Assembly: GCA_003454335.1 (NCBI GenBank)
Contig: DMKK01000254.1
Location: 2,464 to 16,110, forward strand
Length of the DNA: 13,647 bases
From: Gammaproteobacteria bacterium
GTDB lineage: Bacteria; Pseudomonadota; Gammaproteobacteria; UBA9214
Direction: 5' to 3'
Made by a program: the position numbers and the translations under genes
The notes under the pieces: generated by a model
The model's input: only the letters and a program-made list of their open reading frames with translations
What the model was told of the DNA's origin: nothing
Database searches by the model: none
In this document: positions 1 through 6,818 of the stretch, piece by piece
How positions within the stretch are numbered: the first letter of the stretch is position 1
Layout: each line of letters opens with the position of its first letter

Positions 1-27
1 TGAAGAGTTACAGATTTTTTACCCACA

Positions 28-843
28 TCAGGCAAACAGCTCCGCCAGCTTTTCGCCCGGCTCGGGGGCCTTCATAAAGGCCTCACCCACCAGAAAGCAG
101 CTCACGCCATGTGAACGCATCAACGCAACATCCTCGACCGTGTGTATGCCACTCTCGGTCACAATCAGCCGGTCGTCAGGGATCTGATCCAGAAAGCCAA
201 GAGTAATATCCAGCCTCGTTTCAAAGGTACGCAGATTCCGGTTATTGATACCCAGCAACGGCGCAGGCAGCGCCAGCGCACGCTCCAGCTCCACCGCATC
301 ATGCACCTCGACCAGCGCATCCATGCCAAGATGACCGGCCAGCTGCAATAATTCCAGCAACAGGTCATCTTCCAGGGCTGCCACAATCAGCAGGATACAA
401 TCGGCACCCAGCACCCGCGACTCGTACACCTGCCAGGGATCGACCATAAAGTCCTTGCGCAGTACGGGCAGGCTGCAGGCCGCTCGTGCCTGTTGCAGAA
501 ATACATCCGACCCTTTAAAAAAATCAATGTCTGTCAATACAGACAGACACGCCGCACCACCCCTCGCGTAACTGACTGCTATTTGTTCCGGATCAAATGC
601 CTCCCGCAAAACACCACGACTGGGGGAGGCCTGCTTGATCTCTGCGATTACCGCAGCCTTGCCGGCATGCATTTTCCCCTGCAGACCGGCCATAAATCCG
701 CGCACCGGGTCGGCATCAACAGCAGCCTTCTTCAAATCATCCAGCCCAACCGCACACTTGCGCGCAGCAACCTCTTCAAGTTTGCGAGCAAGAATTTTTT
801 TCAGTATATCCGGCGTATCAATCGTATCAGGCATATCGCTCAC
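28..843 (-). CDS. trpC: Indole-3-glycerol phosphate synthase
   Basis: Converts 1-(2-carboxyphenylamino)-1-deoxyribulose 5-phosphate to indole-3-glycerol phosphate in the cytoplasmic tryptophan pathway. The 271-aa product is a normal-length monofunctional TIM barrel with no PRAI (TrpF) domain fused. Visible family motifs are the AEIK block with E68 and K70, the RKDF block with K130, LVEVHD with E179, GINNRNL near 199-204, and VTESGI with E230 and S231. These match the known catalytic and phosphate-binding residues of the family. The start chosen is a GTG whose first bases overlap the trpD stop as GTGA, which suggests translational coupling. An ATG three codons further in (834) is the alternative. 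It is the last gene of the trp cluster seen here. Only 27 bases follow it, so its terminator or any further operon gene is outside the window. Confidence 0.97.
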   Translation of the reverse strand: MSDMPDTIDTPDILKKILARKLEEVAARKCAVGLDDLKKAAVDADPVRGFMAGLQGKMHAGKAAVIAEIKQASPSRGVLREAFDPEQIAVSYARGGAACLSVLTDIDFFKGSDVFLQQARAACSLPVLRKDFMVDPWQVYESRVLGADCILLIVAALEDDLLLELLQLAGHLGMDALVEVHDAVELERALALPAPLLGINNRNLRTFETRLDITLGFLDQIPDDRLIVTESGIHTVEDVALMRSHGVSCFLVGEAFMKAPEPGEKLAELFA

Positions 844-1856
844 ACCGCATTGGAAACCTCAACCAGTGATTCATGCGTTTGTCTGGCCTTACCACTCTTT
901 ATAACTTCACTGGCAAGCACGACACCGTCTGCCAGCGATGACGTCAGACCTGCGGCATAGATTGCGGCCCCGGCATTCAAACGCACAATGTCACGTGCCG
1001 GGCCCGGCTGATTATCAAACACTGTTTTGATCATGGCCAGGCTCTGGCCTGCATTTTCAACAGCAATGGCTGACAGGTCTGCACGTTGCAGCCCGAAATC
1101 TTCCGGCGTCACGGTATACACCGAAATGTCACCATCCCTGAGTTCAGCAACCCGGGTGGGGGCGGCAATACTGATTTCATCCAGCCCGTCTTCTGCATGC
1201 ACTACCAGCACATGCTCACTGCCCAGTTGCTTGAGCACCCGTGCCAGTGGTTCAACCCAGTCAGGGCTGAACACACCCAGCACCTGGTTGGGTGCACCGG
1301 CCGGATTGGTTAGCGGACCCAGCAGATTAAACAGGGTACGCACCCGCATCTCTTTGCGCGGCCCAATGGCATGTTTCATCGCACTGTGGTGCTGCGGCGC
1401 AAACAGGAAACCAACCCCGACCCGGTCTATACAGGCAGCCACCTGCTCAGGCGTCAGGTCCAGCTTCACACCGGCGGCTTCCAGCACGTCAGCACTGCCG
1501 GAACTGCTGGAGACCGAACGGTTACCGTGTTTTGCCACCCGCGCACCGGCGGCAGCCGTCACAATGGCACTGGCGGTAGAGATATTGAAGGTACTGGCGC
1601 CGTCGCCGCCGGTGCCGCAAGTATCAACCAGATGCGGCCCGTCCACATCAACACGGGTCGCCAGATCCCGCATGACCTTTGCCGCAGCCGCTATTTCATC
1701 GACGGTTTCACCCTTCATGCGCAGGCCGACCAGGAACCCGCCAATCTGCGCCGGTGTCGCATGCCCCGTCATAATGGATCGCATAACAGCTTCCATATCG
1801 CCAGCACTCAGATCACGTTGTTCGACAACACTCGCTATGGCTGTTGCTATATCCAT
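840..1856 (-). CDS. trpD: Anthranilate phosphoribosyltransferase
   Basis: Transfers phosphoribose from PRPP to anthranilate, the second step from chorismate towards tryptophan. The 338-aa protein has the usual family length. It shows the PRPP-binding loop GTGGD at 81-85, NIST at 91-94, and the anthranilate and phosphate loop KHGNRS at 109-114 followed by a serine-rich stretch. The later MKHAIGPRKEMRVRT block and the acidic DEIS motif, a metal-site region in this family, are also present. An ATG start preceded by GGAG about five bases upstream supports position 1856. The gene sits 103 nt downstream of trpG, a gap filled by a REP-like inverted repeat, and its stop overlaps the trpC GTG start. 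TrpD is free-standing, not fused to TrpG as in enterobacteria. Confidence 0.97.
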   Translation of the reverse strand: MDIATAIASVVEQRDLSAGDMEAVMRSIMTGHATPAQIGGFLVGLRMKGETVDEIAAAAKVMRDLATRVDVDGPHLVDTCGTGGDGASTFNISTASAIVTAAAGARVAKHGNRSVSSSSGSADVLEAAGVKLDLTPEQVAACIDRVGVGFLFAPQHHSAMKHAIGPRKEMRVRTLFNLLGPLTNPAGAPNQVLGVFSPDWVEPLARVLKQLGSEHVLVVHAEDGLDEISIAAPTRVAELRDGDISVYTVTPEDFGLQRADLSAIAVENAGQSLAMIKTVFDNQPGPARDIVRLNAGAAIYAAGLTSSLADGVVLASEVIKSGKARQTHESLVEVSNAV

Positions 1857-1891
1857 TTCATCTCCAACTCAGCATTGCAATAAATCTTACT

Positions 1892-1963
1892 GTAGGAGCG
1901 GCTTTTAGCCGCGATTCGCGCCTGCACCCGATTAATCGCCGGGCATAAACAAGGCGCTCCTAC
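1892..1963. repeat. REP/BIME-like inverted repeat between trpG and trpD
   Basis: GTAGGAGCG at 1892-1900 is repeated in exact inverted form as CGCTCCTAC at 1955-1963. Inside are a hairpin GCGGCT-TTT-AGCCGC (1898-1912), a small CGCG-ATT-CGCG stem (1910-1920) and a 10-bp palindrome CGATTAATCG (1929-1938). The GTAGGAGCGGCTT...AGCCGCGA word resembles the REP sequences of pseudomonads, xanthomonads and other gammaproteobacteria, and two copies facing each other form a BIME-like unit. This family assignment is from memory of the consensus. The right-hand end overlaps the last codon and TAG stop of trpG (1960-1962). On the trpG-trpD transcript the element would fold just upstream of the trpD ribosome binding site. 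Confidence 0.75.
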
Positions 1964-2538
1964 TGTTCCAGAAAGTTTTTCAACAGATCATGCCCGCACC
2001 CGGTCAATATGGACTCCGGATGAAACTGCACACCCTCGACCGCCATGGTCTTGTGGCGCACTCCCATAATCTCATCCACAGCGCCTCCATCATCTGTCGT
2101 CCATGCAGTGACCTCAAGGCAATCCGGTAGCGAATCAGGCTCGATCACCAGTGAATGATAGCGAGTGGCTTCAAAAGGATTCGGCAGCCCCTTGAACACA
2201 CCGGCATCACTGTGATGCATCATGGATGTCTTGCCGTGCATGATGGCACGTGCATGTCCGATACGCCCGCCAAATGCCTGGCCGATACTCTGGTGCCCCA
2301 GGCAAACACCCAGAATCGGCACGCGACCAGCAAACTGCCTGATGGTATCTATCGAGACCCCGGCCTCATTCGGCGTACAGGGCCCCGGCGAGATGACGAT
2401 ATTTTCAGGTTGCAGTTCCTCAATTTCCTGCAGACTGATCCTGTCATTGCGATGCACCCGTACATCCGCGCCCAACTCCCCGAGATACTGGACCAGGTTA
2501 TAGGTAAACGAATCATAATTATCGATCATCAGGAGCAT
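1960..2538 (-). CDS. trpG: Anthranilate synthase glutamine amidotransferase subunit
   Basis: Class I glutamine amidotransferase that releases ammonia from glutamine and passes it to TrpE for anthranilate synthesis. In some relatives it also serves PabB in folate synthesis. The 192-aa protein begins MLLMIDNYDSFTYN. It has the oxyanion loop SPGPCTP, the nucleophile elbow GVCLGHQ with C79, and the catalytic HPE motif with H173 and E175. I placed the start at the ATG two bases after the trpE stop rather than ten codons upstream. Family members begin at this motif, and a purine-rich AAGGGGAG element lies about eight bases before it. The near contact of trpE stop and trpG start suggests translational coupling and equal amounts of the two subunits. 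Its TAG stop lies inside the outer arm of the REP-like element. Confidence 0.96.
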   Translation of the reverse strand: MLLMIDNYDSFTYNLVQYLGELGADVRVHRNDRISLQEIEELQPENIVISPGPCTPNEAGVSIDTIRQFAGRVPILGVCLGHQSIGQAFGGRIGHARAIMHGKTSMMHHSDAGVFKGLPNPFEATRYHSLVIEPDSLPDCLEVTAWTTDDGGAVDEIMGVRHKTMAVEGVQFHPESILTGCGHDLLKNFLEQ

Positions 2539-2540
2539 GC

Positions 2541-4028
2541 TCAGTGTCTCCCCTTCAAACCACGGCACGCCATGGCAACTGCGCGAAAAATGGCTCGCCC
2601 CTTGTTCATGGTTTCATCCCACTCATTGGCGGGCACAGAATCGGCAACAATACCGGCACCGGCCTGTATATGCAGGGTGCCGTTCTTGATTACGGCAGTA
2701 CGGATCGCAATGGCAGTATCCATATTACCGGACCAGGAGAGATAGCCCACTGCCCCGGCATACACACCGCGTTTCACCGGCTCCAGTTCATCAATGATCT
2801 CCATGGCACGGATCTTGGGGGCACCGCTGACGGTGCCTGCCGGGAAGGTTGCGCGTAATACATCGATTGCGCTCATACCAGACTGTATGCGGCCCGTCAC
2901 ATTCGACACGATGTGCATGACGTGCGAGTAACGTTCAATCACCATTTTTTCGGTCAGCTCAACACTGCCCACCTCACTGACACGCCCGGCATCGTTACGT
3001 CCCAGGTCAATCAGCATCAGATGCTCGGCCAGTTCCTTCGGGTCGGCCAGCAAATCGACCTCCAGCGCCCGGTCTTCCGCCTCGTTCTTGCCGCGCGGCC
3101 GGGTACCGGCAATCGGACGCACTGTCACCACGCCATCCTCCAGGTGCACCAGAATCTCGGGCGAAGAACCAACGACATGAAAATCACCGAGATCAAGATA
3201 GTACATATAGGGTGACGGGTTCAGATTACGCAGGGCACGGTACAGATCCAGTGGTGGTGGCTCAAACGGGATCGACATACGCTGCGACAACACGACCTGC
3301 ATGGCATCGCCTTCAACAATGTAGTCCTTGATGCGATCAACCGCTGCTTCAAAGCCCTCACGGGTAAACCCGGAAACAAAATCAGTCTCCTCTATTACAC
3401 CGTCACTGTCCGAAGGCACTTTATACGCAGACGCCGTCGTTCGCAGCCGGGCTTCCAGCTCATCCAGTCGGGCTTCCCCCCATGCGAGGGCATCACCCTC
3501 TGCCGGGTCGACATGCACAATCAGCTGCAGGGTACCAGCCAGGTTATCGAACACTACCAGTTCATCAGATACCATCAACAGGATATCCGGACAGCCAATC
3601 AGGTCGGGTTTGTCAAAGGCAGCCAGGCGCGGCTCGATGAAACGCACGGTGTCATAACCAAAGTAACCGACCAGTCCTCCGTTAAACCGCGGCAGGCCCG
3701 GCAACTCGGGCGCACGATAACGTGCCTGAAATTTTTCTATCCAGGCCAGCGGATCTTCTGCAGATTCACTTTCGATGACTTCATTATCGCGCAGCAAGGT
3801 GACGTCATTGCCCTGGATACGCAGCACCGTTCTGCAGGGTAAGCCGATAATGGAATAACGGCCCCATTTTTCGCCGCCATGAACGGACTCGAACAGGTAG
3901 GAATACGGCCCGTCGGCAAGCTTGATAAAGGTACTCAGGGGCGTATCGAGGTCAGCAAACACCTCACGCGTGACGGGTATGCGGTTATATCCCTGGCCAG
4001 CCAGGTCCTGGAATTTTTCAGGTGTCAT
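2541..4028 (-). CDS. trpE: Anthranilate synthase component I
   Basis: Chorismate-binding subunit that makes anthranilate from chorismate and ammonia, the committed step of tryptophan synthesis. The 495-aa product has the N-terminal regulatory domain with LFES at 45-48, the counterpart of the LLES tryptophan-feedback motif. It also has the C-terminal chorismate-utilising domain, including LSQRMSIPF, ERYSHVMHIVSNVTG and GTVSGAPKIR at about 398-407. The intact LFES motif suggests allosteric inhibition by tryptophan. The ATG giving MTPEKFQDLAGQGYNR matches the usual start of gammaproteobacterial TrpE. An in-frame extension upstream would add 27 residues that do not look like the family. The ribosome binding site is weak. 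The start is overlapped by a possible leader reading frame (4018-4158), which might couple translation. Confidence 0.96.
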   Translation of the reverse strand: MTPEKFQDLAGQGYNRIPVTREVFADLDTPLSTFIKLADGPYSYLFESVHGGEKWGRYSIIGLPCRTVLRIQGNDVTLLRDNEVIESESAEDPLAWIEKFQARYRAPELPGLPRFNGGLVGYFGYDTVRFIEPRLAAFDKPDLIGCPDILLMVSDELVVFDNLAGTLQLIVHVDPAEGDALAWGEARLDELEARLRTTASAYKVPSDSDGVIEETDFVSGFTREGFEAAVDRIKDYIVEGDAMQVVLSQRMSIPFEPPPLDLYRALRNLNPSPYMYYLDLGDFHVVGSSPEILVHLEDGVVTVRPIAGTRPRGKNEAEDRALEVDLLADPKELAEHLMLIDLGRNDAGRVSEVGSVELTEKMVIERYSHVMHIVSNVTGRIQSGMSAIDVLRATFPAGTVSGAPKIRAMEIIDELEPVKRGVYAGAVGYLSWSGNMDTAIAIRTAVIKNGTLHIQAGAGIVADSVPANEWDETMNKGRAIFRAVAMACRGLKGRH

Positions 4029-4158
4029 TACATTCACTTTTGAGAAAACCGGGTTGCACAAAACAGCAGTTGAAACAGCAAGATATCTGCTGCCATCGCC
4101 TGCTGACAAGGTGCTGTGCCAGGGTTGCCTCTCCAGTGAATAGCCCGGTGAATTGCAT
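4018..4158 (-). CDS. Candidate trpE leader reading frame (46 codons)
   Basis: An ATG at 4158, eight bases past the gph stop, opens a 46-codon frame. Its TGA (4018-4020) lies inside the first codons of trpE, in a different frame. It encodes one tryptophan, codon 22 in the string RRWQQIS. That TGG directly precedes a CAGCAG segment that could pair either with TGCTG (4076-4080) or with CTGCTG (4064-4069), the latter followed by TTTT. This geometry is reminiscent of an attenuator, but a single Trp codon, weak stems and a poor ribosome binding site are unlike classical trp leaders. It could equally be chance open frame in a 138-nt gap. No protein family is recognised. Confidence 0.2.
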   Translation of the reverse strand: MQFTGLFTGEATLAQHLVSRRWQQISCCFNCCFVQPGFLKSECNDT

Positions 4159-4166
4159 AGCTCTCT

Positions 4167-4841
4167 TCAAACTGCTTGTTCCAGTAACGGCTGCACCTCG
4201 ACGAAGGAGTCGATCACTGCATCAGGTGCTGCTTCGCGAATATCAACGCCATGATTGTAGCCATAACTCATGCACACAATCTGAAACCCGGCTGCCCGTG
4301 CTGCCGCCACATCACTGACCGAATCACCGATCATCAGCGCATTGGCAGGCTCGCATCCAAAAAACTCAGCAGCGTGCAATAACGGGGCAGGATCCGGTTT
4401 CTTGGTGCTTAATGTATCACCACTAATGACAATTGAAAAATCATCGAAAATGCCAAGATCCTTCAACAGGGGCTCGGTAAACTGCGCCGCCTTGTTGGTC
4501 ACACAGCCAAGGCGATAAGCGGCTGCCTTGAGCAGATCCATTCCTTCCCGCACCCCAGGGTACAGGCAGGATCGTTTCGAGGTGTTCTCTGCACATAAGT
4601 CCAGGAACAGCGGATAGGCGCGGTCAAAATCAGCCTCGTCAGGTTCACCCTGCAGGGCACCGACCAGTGCCCGTCGCACCAGGCGCTCCACTCCATTACC
4701 CACCCACTCACGCACACGTGCTTCACCATGGGGTGACCGGCCCAGTTCTGCCATCATGGTATCGACGCAAAACGCCAGGTCCGGCACACTGTCAACCAGC
4801 GTACCGTCCACATCAATCAGGATCATGTCAGGCTTGCGCAT
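4167..4841 (-). CDS. gph: Phosphoglycolate phosphatase, HAD family
   Basis: Predicted to hydrolyse 2-phosphoglycolate to glycolate, clearing a product of DNA repair or of oxygenation. The 224-aa protein has all four HAD motifs: DVDGTLVDS with nucleophile D10 and D12, the motif II threonine in CVTNK (T115), KKPDP with K148, and GDSVSDVAAA with D173 and D177. A helical cap domain lies between motifs I and II, as in subfamily IA phosphatases. I chose the ATG at 4841 because the HAD fold begins immediately after it. The upstream in-frame extension only reads through the end of rpe. It starts 10 nt after the rpe stop. The rpe-gph-trp arrangement is common in pseudomonads and relatives and supports Gph over other HAD phosphatases, although substrate cannot be fixed from sequence alone. 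Confidence 0.9.
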   Translation of the reverse strand: MRKPDMILIDVDGTLVDSVPDLAFCVDTMMAELGRSPHGEARVREWVGNGVERLVRRALVGALQGEPDEADFDRAYPLFLDLCAENTSKRSCLYPGVREGMDLLKAAAYRLGCVTNKAAQFTEPLLKDLGIFDDFSIVISGDTLSTKKPDPAPLLHAAEFFGCEPANALMIGDSVSDVAAARAAGFQIVCMSYGYNHGVDIREAAPDAVIDSFVEVQPLLEQAV

Positions 4842-4851
4842 GTTCAATCCG

Positions 4852-5526
4852 TCAGGAGACGGCCTTTGCAATTTCTGCACGCATGGCATCGATGGTTGTC
4901 TTGTAGTCATCAGCACCAAAAATGGCTGAACCGGCAACAAAGGTATCGGCACCGGCAGCGGCAATCTCGCCGATATTGTCAACCTTCACCCCACCATCAA
5001 TTTCCAGGCGGATATCACGGCCACTGTCATCGATGATCTTGCGTGCTTCACGCAACTTGACCAGCGCCTCGGGAATAAAACTCTGCCCGCCAAACCCCGG
5101 GTTAACCGACATCAGCAGAATCATGTCGACCTTGTCAATCACATGCTTCAGATAATCCAGCGGCGTGGCCGGGTTAAACACCAGTCCGGACTTGCAACCG
5201 TTCTCATGCACCAGCGACAGCGAACGATCGATGTGCTCGCTGGCTTCGGGATGAAAGGTAATATAGGTAGCACCCGCCTTGGCAAAGTCAGGAATAATCC
5301 GGTCTACCGGCTTCACCATCAGGTGCACATCAATATCAGCGGTCACACCATGGTTGCGCAATGCTTCACACACCAGCGGGCCAATGGTCAGGTTTGGAAC
5401 GTAATGATTATCCATTACATCAAAATGCACGATGTCGGCACCTGATTCCAGTACATGTGTAACCTCTTCTCCCAGACGGGCGAAATCTGCTGACAGAATG
5501 GAAGGAGCTATCTTGTAATCGGCCAT
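4852..5526 (-). CDS. rpe: Ribulose-phosphate 3-epimerase
   Basis: Interconverts D-ribulose 5-phosphate and D-xylulose 5-phosphate in the pentose phosphate pathway (or Calvin cycle, if present). The 224-aa TIM barrel starts MADYKIAPSILSADFARLG. It carries the metal and acid-base residues of the family: H34 and D36 in VHFDVMD, H68 in DVHLM, and D177 in LEIDGGV. The flexible NPGFGGQ loop (142-148) and the phosphate-binding VAGSAIFG segment (197-204) are also present. The ATG at 5526 has AGGA seven bases upstream and matches the family start. The longer upstream frame adds 18 unrelated residues. It is the first gene of the rpe-gph-trpEGDC cluster, and its promoter should lie in the following intergenic region. 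Confidence 0.96.
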   Translation of the reverse strand: MADYKIAPSILSADFARLGEEVTHVLESGADIVHFDVMDNHYVPNLTIGPLVCEALRNHGVTADIDVHLMVKPVDRIIPDFAKAGATYITFHPEASEHIDRSLSLVHENGCKSGLVFNPATPLDYLKHVIDKVDMILLMSVNPGFGGQSFIPEALVKLREARKIIDDSGRDIRLEIDGGVKVDNIGEIAAAGADTFVAGSAIFGADDYKTTIDAMRAEIAKAVS

Positions 5527-5976
5527 GTTGTTGTCCTCACTCAAGAATTCAAAGGAATGTGTAAAAAATAGAACGCGCACTTTACCCTAACAGGGCAGAA
5601 CTTGCAGCATCCTGCAACGGAAAACACGGTAATAATCATGTCTCACTGCAGAAACCGGCCGGACCACATGCACTGCCACACAACCTCAATCAATTCCTTG
5701 AATTTATTGTCTATTTGTCACTTTTTCCTGGCGAACAACCCACACCATCCGGAGACATCATGAGCAGCAATGATGATCAAGGCAGTCACCTGTCAGCCGT
5801 GCTTTTATATTAATTGCATACAGTTATATCGTTTTCCAAAAAACTGCCTGAGATTACGGCTCGCAGAGTACCAAGATCGAACCGATAGAAACGCCAATAC
5901 TTTATCGTAAGCGCCTCTCTGCACAGAGACCGGCAGGCCACCGGTCGCCACTATAAATAAGCCAATACTGAACTGC
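5527..5976. other. Divergent intergenic region upstream of rpe
   Basis: About 450 bases without a convincing gene, lying between rpe (leftward) and the promoter of the rightward small-protein genes. A perfect inverted repeat TTGCAG-CATC-CTGCAA (5602-5617) lies 76 bases upstream of the rpe start and could be an operator or a hairpin in the rpe leader. No clear -35/-10 pair for rpe was found. ACTTTA/CTGCAA read on the minus strand has a 17-nt spacer but only weak matches. A 17-codon frame from ATG 5760 to TAA 5811-5813 has GGAG six bases before it, but it is too short to call. The rest of the stretch is A/T-rich around 5805-5835 with no recognised feature. Confidence 0.5.
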
Positions 5977-6005
5977 TTGCCAATTACTACTACAAGTTTT
6001 ATAAC
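5977..6005 (+). promoter_or_regulatory. Sigma70-type promoter for the 6090 gene
   Basis: TTGCCA at 5977-5982 (five of six matches to TTGACA) and TATAAC at 6000-6005 (five of six matches to TATAAT) are separated by exactly 17 bases. Transcription would begin near 6012, leaving an untranslated leader of roughly 78 nt before the ATG at 6090. No competing pair of this quality was found nearby. It is the best promoter I found in the window. Confidence 0.7.
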
Positions 6006-6089
6006 TGCTGCACGGAAGTTTGAATTTTACCGGATAGTAGAACATGGTAGCGAACCCACGCAGCTGTGAAAGCAAGGGAGAGACTGGTT

Positions 6090-6377
6090 ATGGCAAACAA
6101 ATATGAACCGCATGTTGGTGACTGGTACAAATCCATCAATGGTGACAGATTCGAGATCGTTGCACTTGACAAGGATGTATCAACCATGGAAATCCAGCAC
6201 TTTGACGGTGCCGTTGAAGAACTGGACTTTGATTCCTGGGAAGAAATGGAAATCGTTACCATTGAACCACCGGAAGACTGGTCCGGTTCACTTGATATAG
6301 AGCGTGCAGACTACGGTGTAGATCTTGAGCTGACGTCACCAAATGACAACATCAACCCGCTGGATGAGCTTGAATAG
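6090..6377 (+). CDS. Small acidic DUF6763-like protein
   Basis: A 95-aa acidic protein without signal peptide, membrane segment or cysteines. It begins MANKYEPHVGDWYKSINGDR, followed by FEIVALD, then the block IQHFDGAVEELDFDSW (43-58), and PPEDWSG (69-75). This pattern of a small beta-rich module with FDG.VEELD.D.W and PPEDWSG resembles what I recall as DUF6763 of gammaproteobacteria, for which I know no function. The name is a recollection, not a database result. The ATG at 6090 is preferred over one eight codons upstream because AGGGAGAG lies at the right distance before it and the family begins here. A strong promoter-like sequence lies 85 bases upstream. The next small gene follows after 125 nt on the same strand and may share the transcript. 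Confidence 0.8.
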   Translation: MANKYEPHVGDWYKSINGDRFEIVALDKDVSTMEIQHFDGAVEELDFDSWEEMEIVTIEPPEDWSGSLDIERADYGVDLELTSPNDNINPLDELE

Positions 6378-6502
6378 ATCCAGGAACAGTTTGCGACAAC
6401 CGCTCTGCTGAAACACCAGCCCCGGATACCCCGCTAAAATAACACTCAACCACCTCCTCCTGTTGCCGATAATCTTTTTAAGGCAATTGCAGGAGGTTCA
6501 CT

Positions 6503-6697
6503 ATGGCTGTTATCTATGACATCTCTACAGGAAAAATCATACCGGAAAACACCGGGGTAACCAGGCTGGACGATTATGCCGGACTTCCCGAATGCAACAC
6601 TGCGTTGCAACCGGTACACACAGACGCGACACATGAAGAAACAGCCCCCTGTGATGACTACATGACGGTGATCCGGGAACTACTTAAGGAACTTTAA
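6503..6697 (+). CDS. Hypothetical 64-aa protein
   Basis: Not a family I recognise. The 64-aa product starts MAVIYDISTGKIIPE and ends in a short amphipathic helix-like tail DDYMTVIRELLKEL, with two cysteines (31 and 50) in the acidic middle. No signal peptide or membrane segment is seen. The case for a real gene is its ribosome binding site, AGGAGG seven bases before the ATG, which is a near-perfect Shine-Dalgarno sequence, and a stop that sits in an 8-bp inverted repeat. It lies 125 nt downstream of the DUF6763-like gene on the same strand and could be co-transcribed with it. No separate promoter was identified. Confidence 0.65.
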   Translation: MAVIYDISTGKIIPENTGVTRLDDYAGLPECNTALQPVHTDATHEETAPCDDYMTVIRELLKEL

Positions 6698-6745
6698 AGT
6701 AAAGTTCGCCGCCGTATAACAGCACCGCGCTAACGCGCACTGTTA
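6689..6745. terminator. Paired hairpins between convergent genes
   Basis: Two inverted repeats lie in the gap between the convergent 64-aa gene and the Rieske gene. The first is GAACTTTA-AAG-TAAAGTTC (6689-6707, overlapping the TAA stop). The second is TAACAG ... CTGTTA (6717-6745), which encloses GCGC-TAAC-GCGC. Neither is followed by a T-run on either strand, so they are not standard intrinsic terminators. They could slow polymerase, block exonucleases or end transcripts together with Rho. The position just after the 64-aa gene supports a 3'-end role, but this is inference. Confidence 0.3.
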
Positions 6746-6818
6746 AACACGAACAATAACGCACCGGCATCTGCAGCAAGACACACAAAATCAAGACCGG
6801 TAATTCAGATACTGCCTG

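Noticed and set aside
1..27. Terminator after trpC
   Set aside because: The T-run here reads as A on the transcribed strand and there is no hairpin. The window ends too soon to judge.
1027..1908. 293-codon plus-strand frame opposite trpD
   Set aside because: It lies entirely across a clear trpD gene in the other direction, and its Ser/Ala/Thr-rich product has no family features.
4029..4109. Longer trpE start giving 27 extra residues
   Set aside because: The family begins at MTPEKF, and the extra residues resemble nothing in TrpE.
4018..4166. Classical trp attenuator with tandem Trp codons, or a TrpR operator
   Set aside because: No consecutive TGG codons and no CTAG-centred TrpR-like palindrome. 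Only a single Trp codon and weak stems are seen, so it is kept as a low-confidence idea.
4842..4982. Longer gph start giving 47 extra N-terminal residues
   Set aside because: The extra part reads the end of rpe in another frame. The HAD fold begins right after the ATG at 4841.
5579..5607. Promoter for rpe (CTGCAA ... TAAAGT on the minus strand)
   Set aside because: Spacing is 17 nt, but the boxes match only about half of the consensus, so it is not listed as a promoter.
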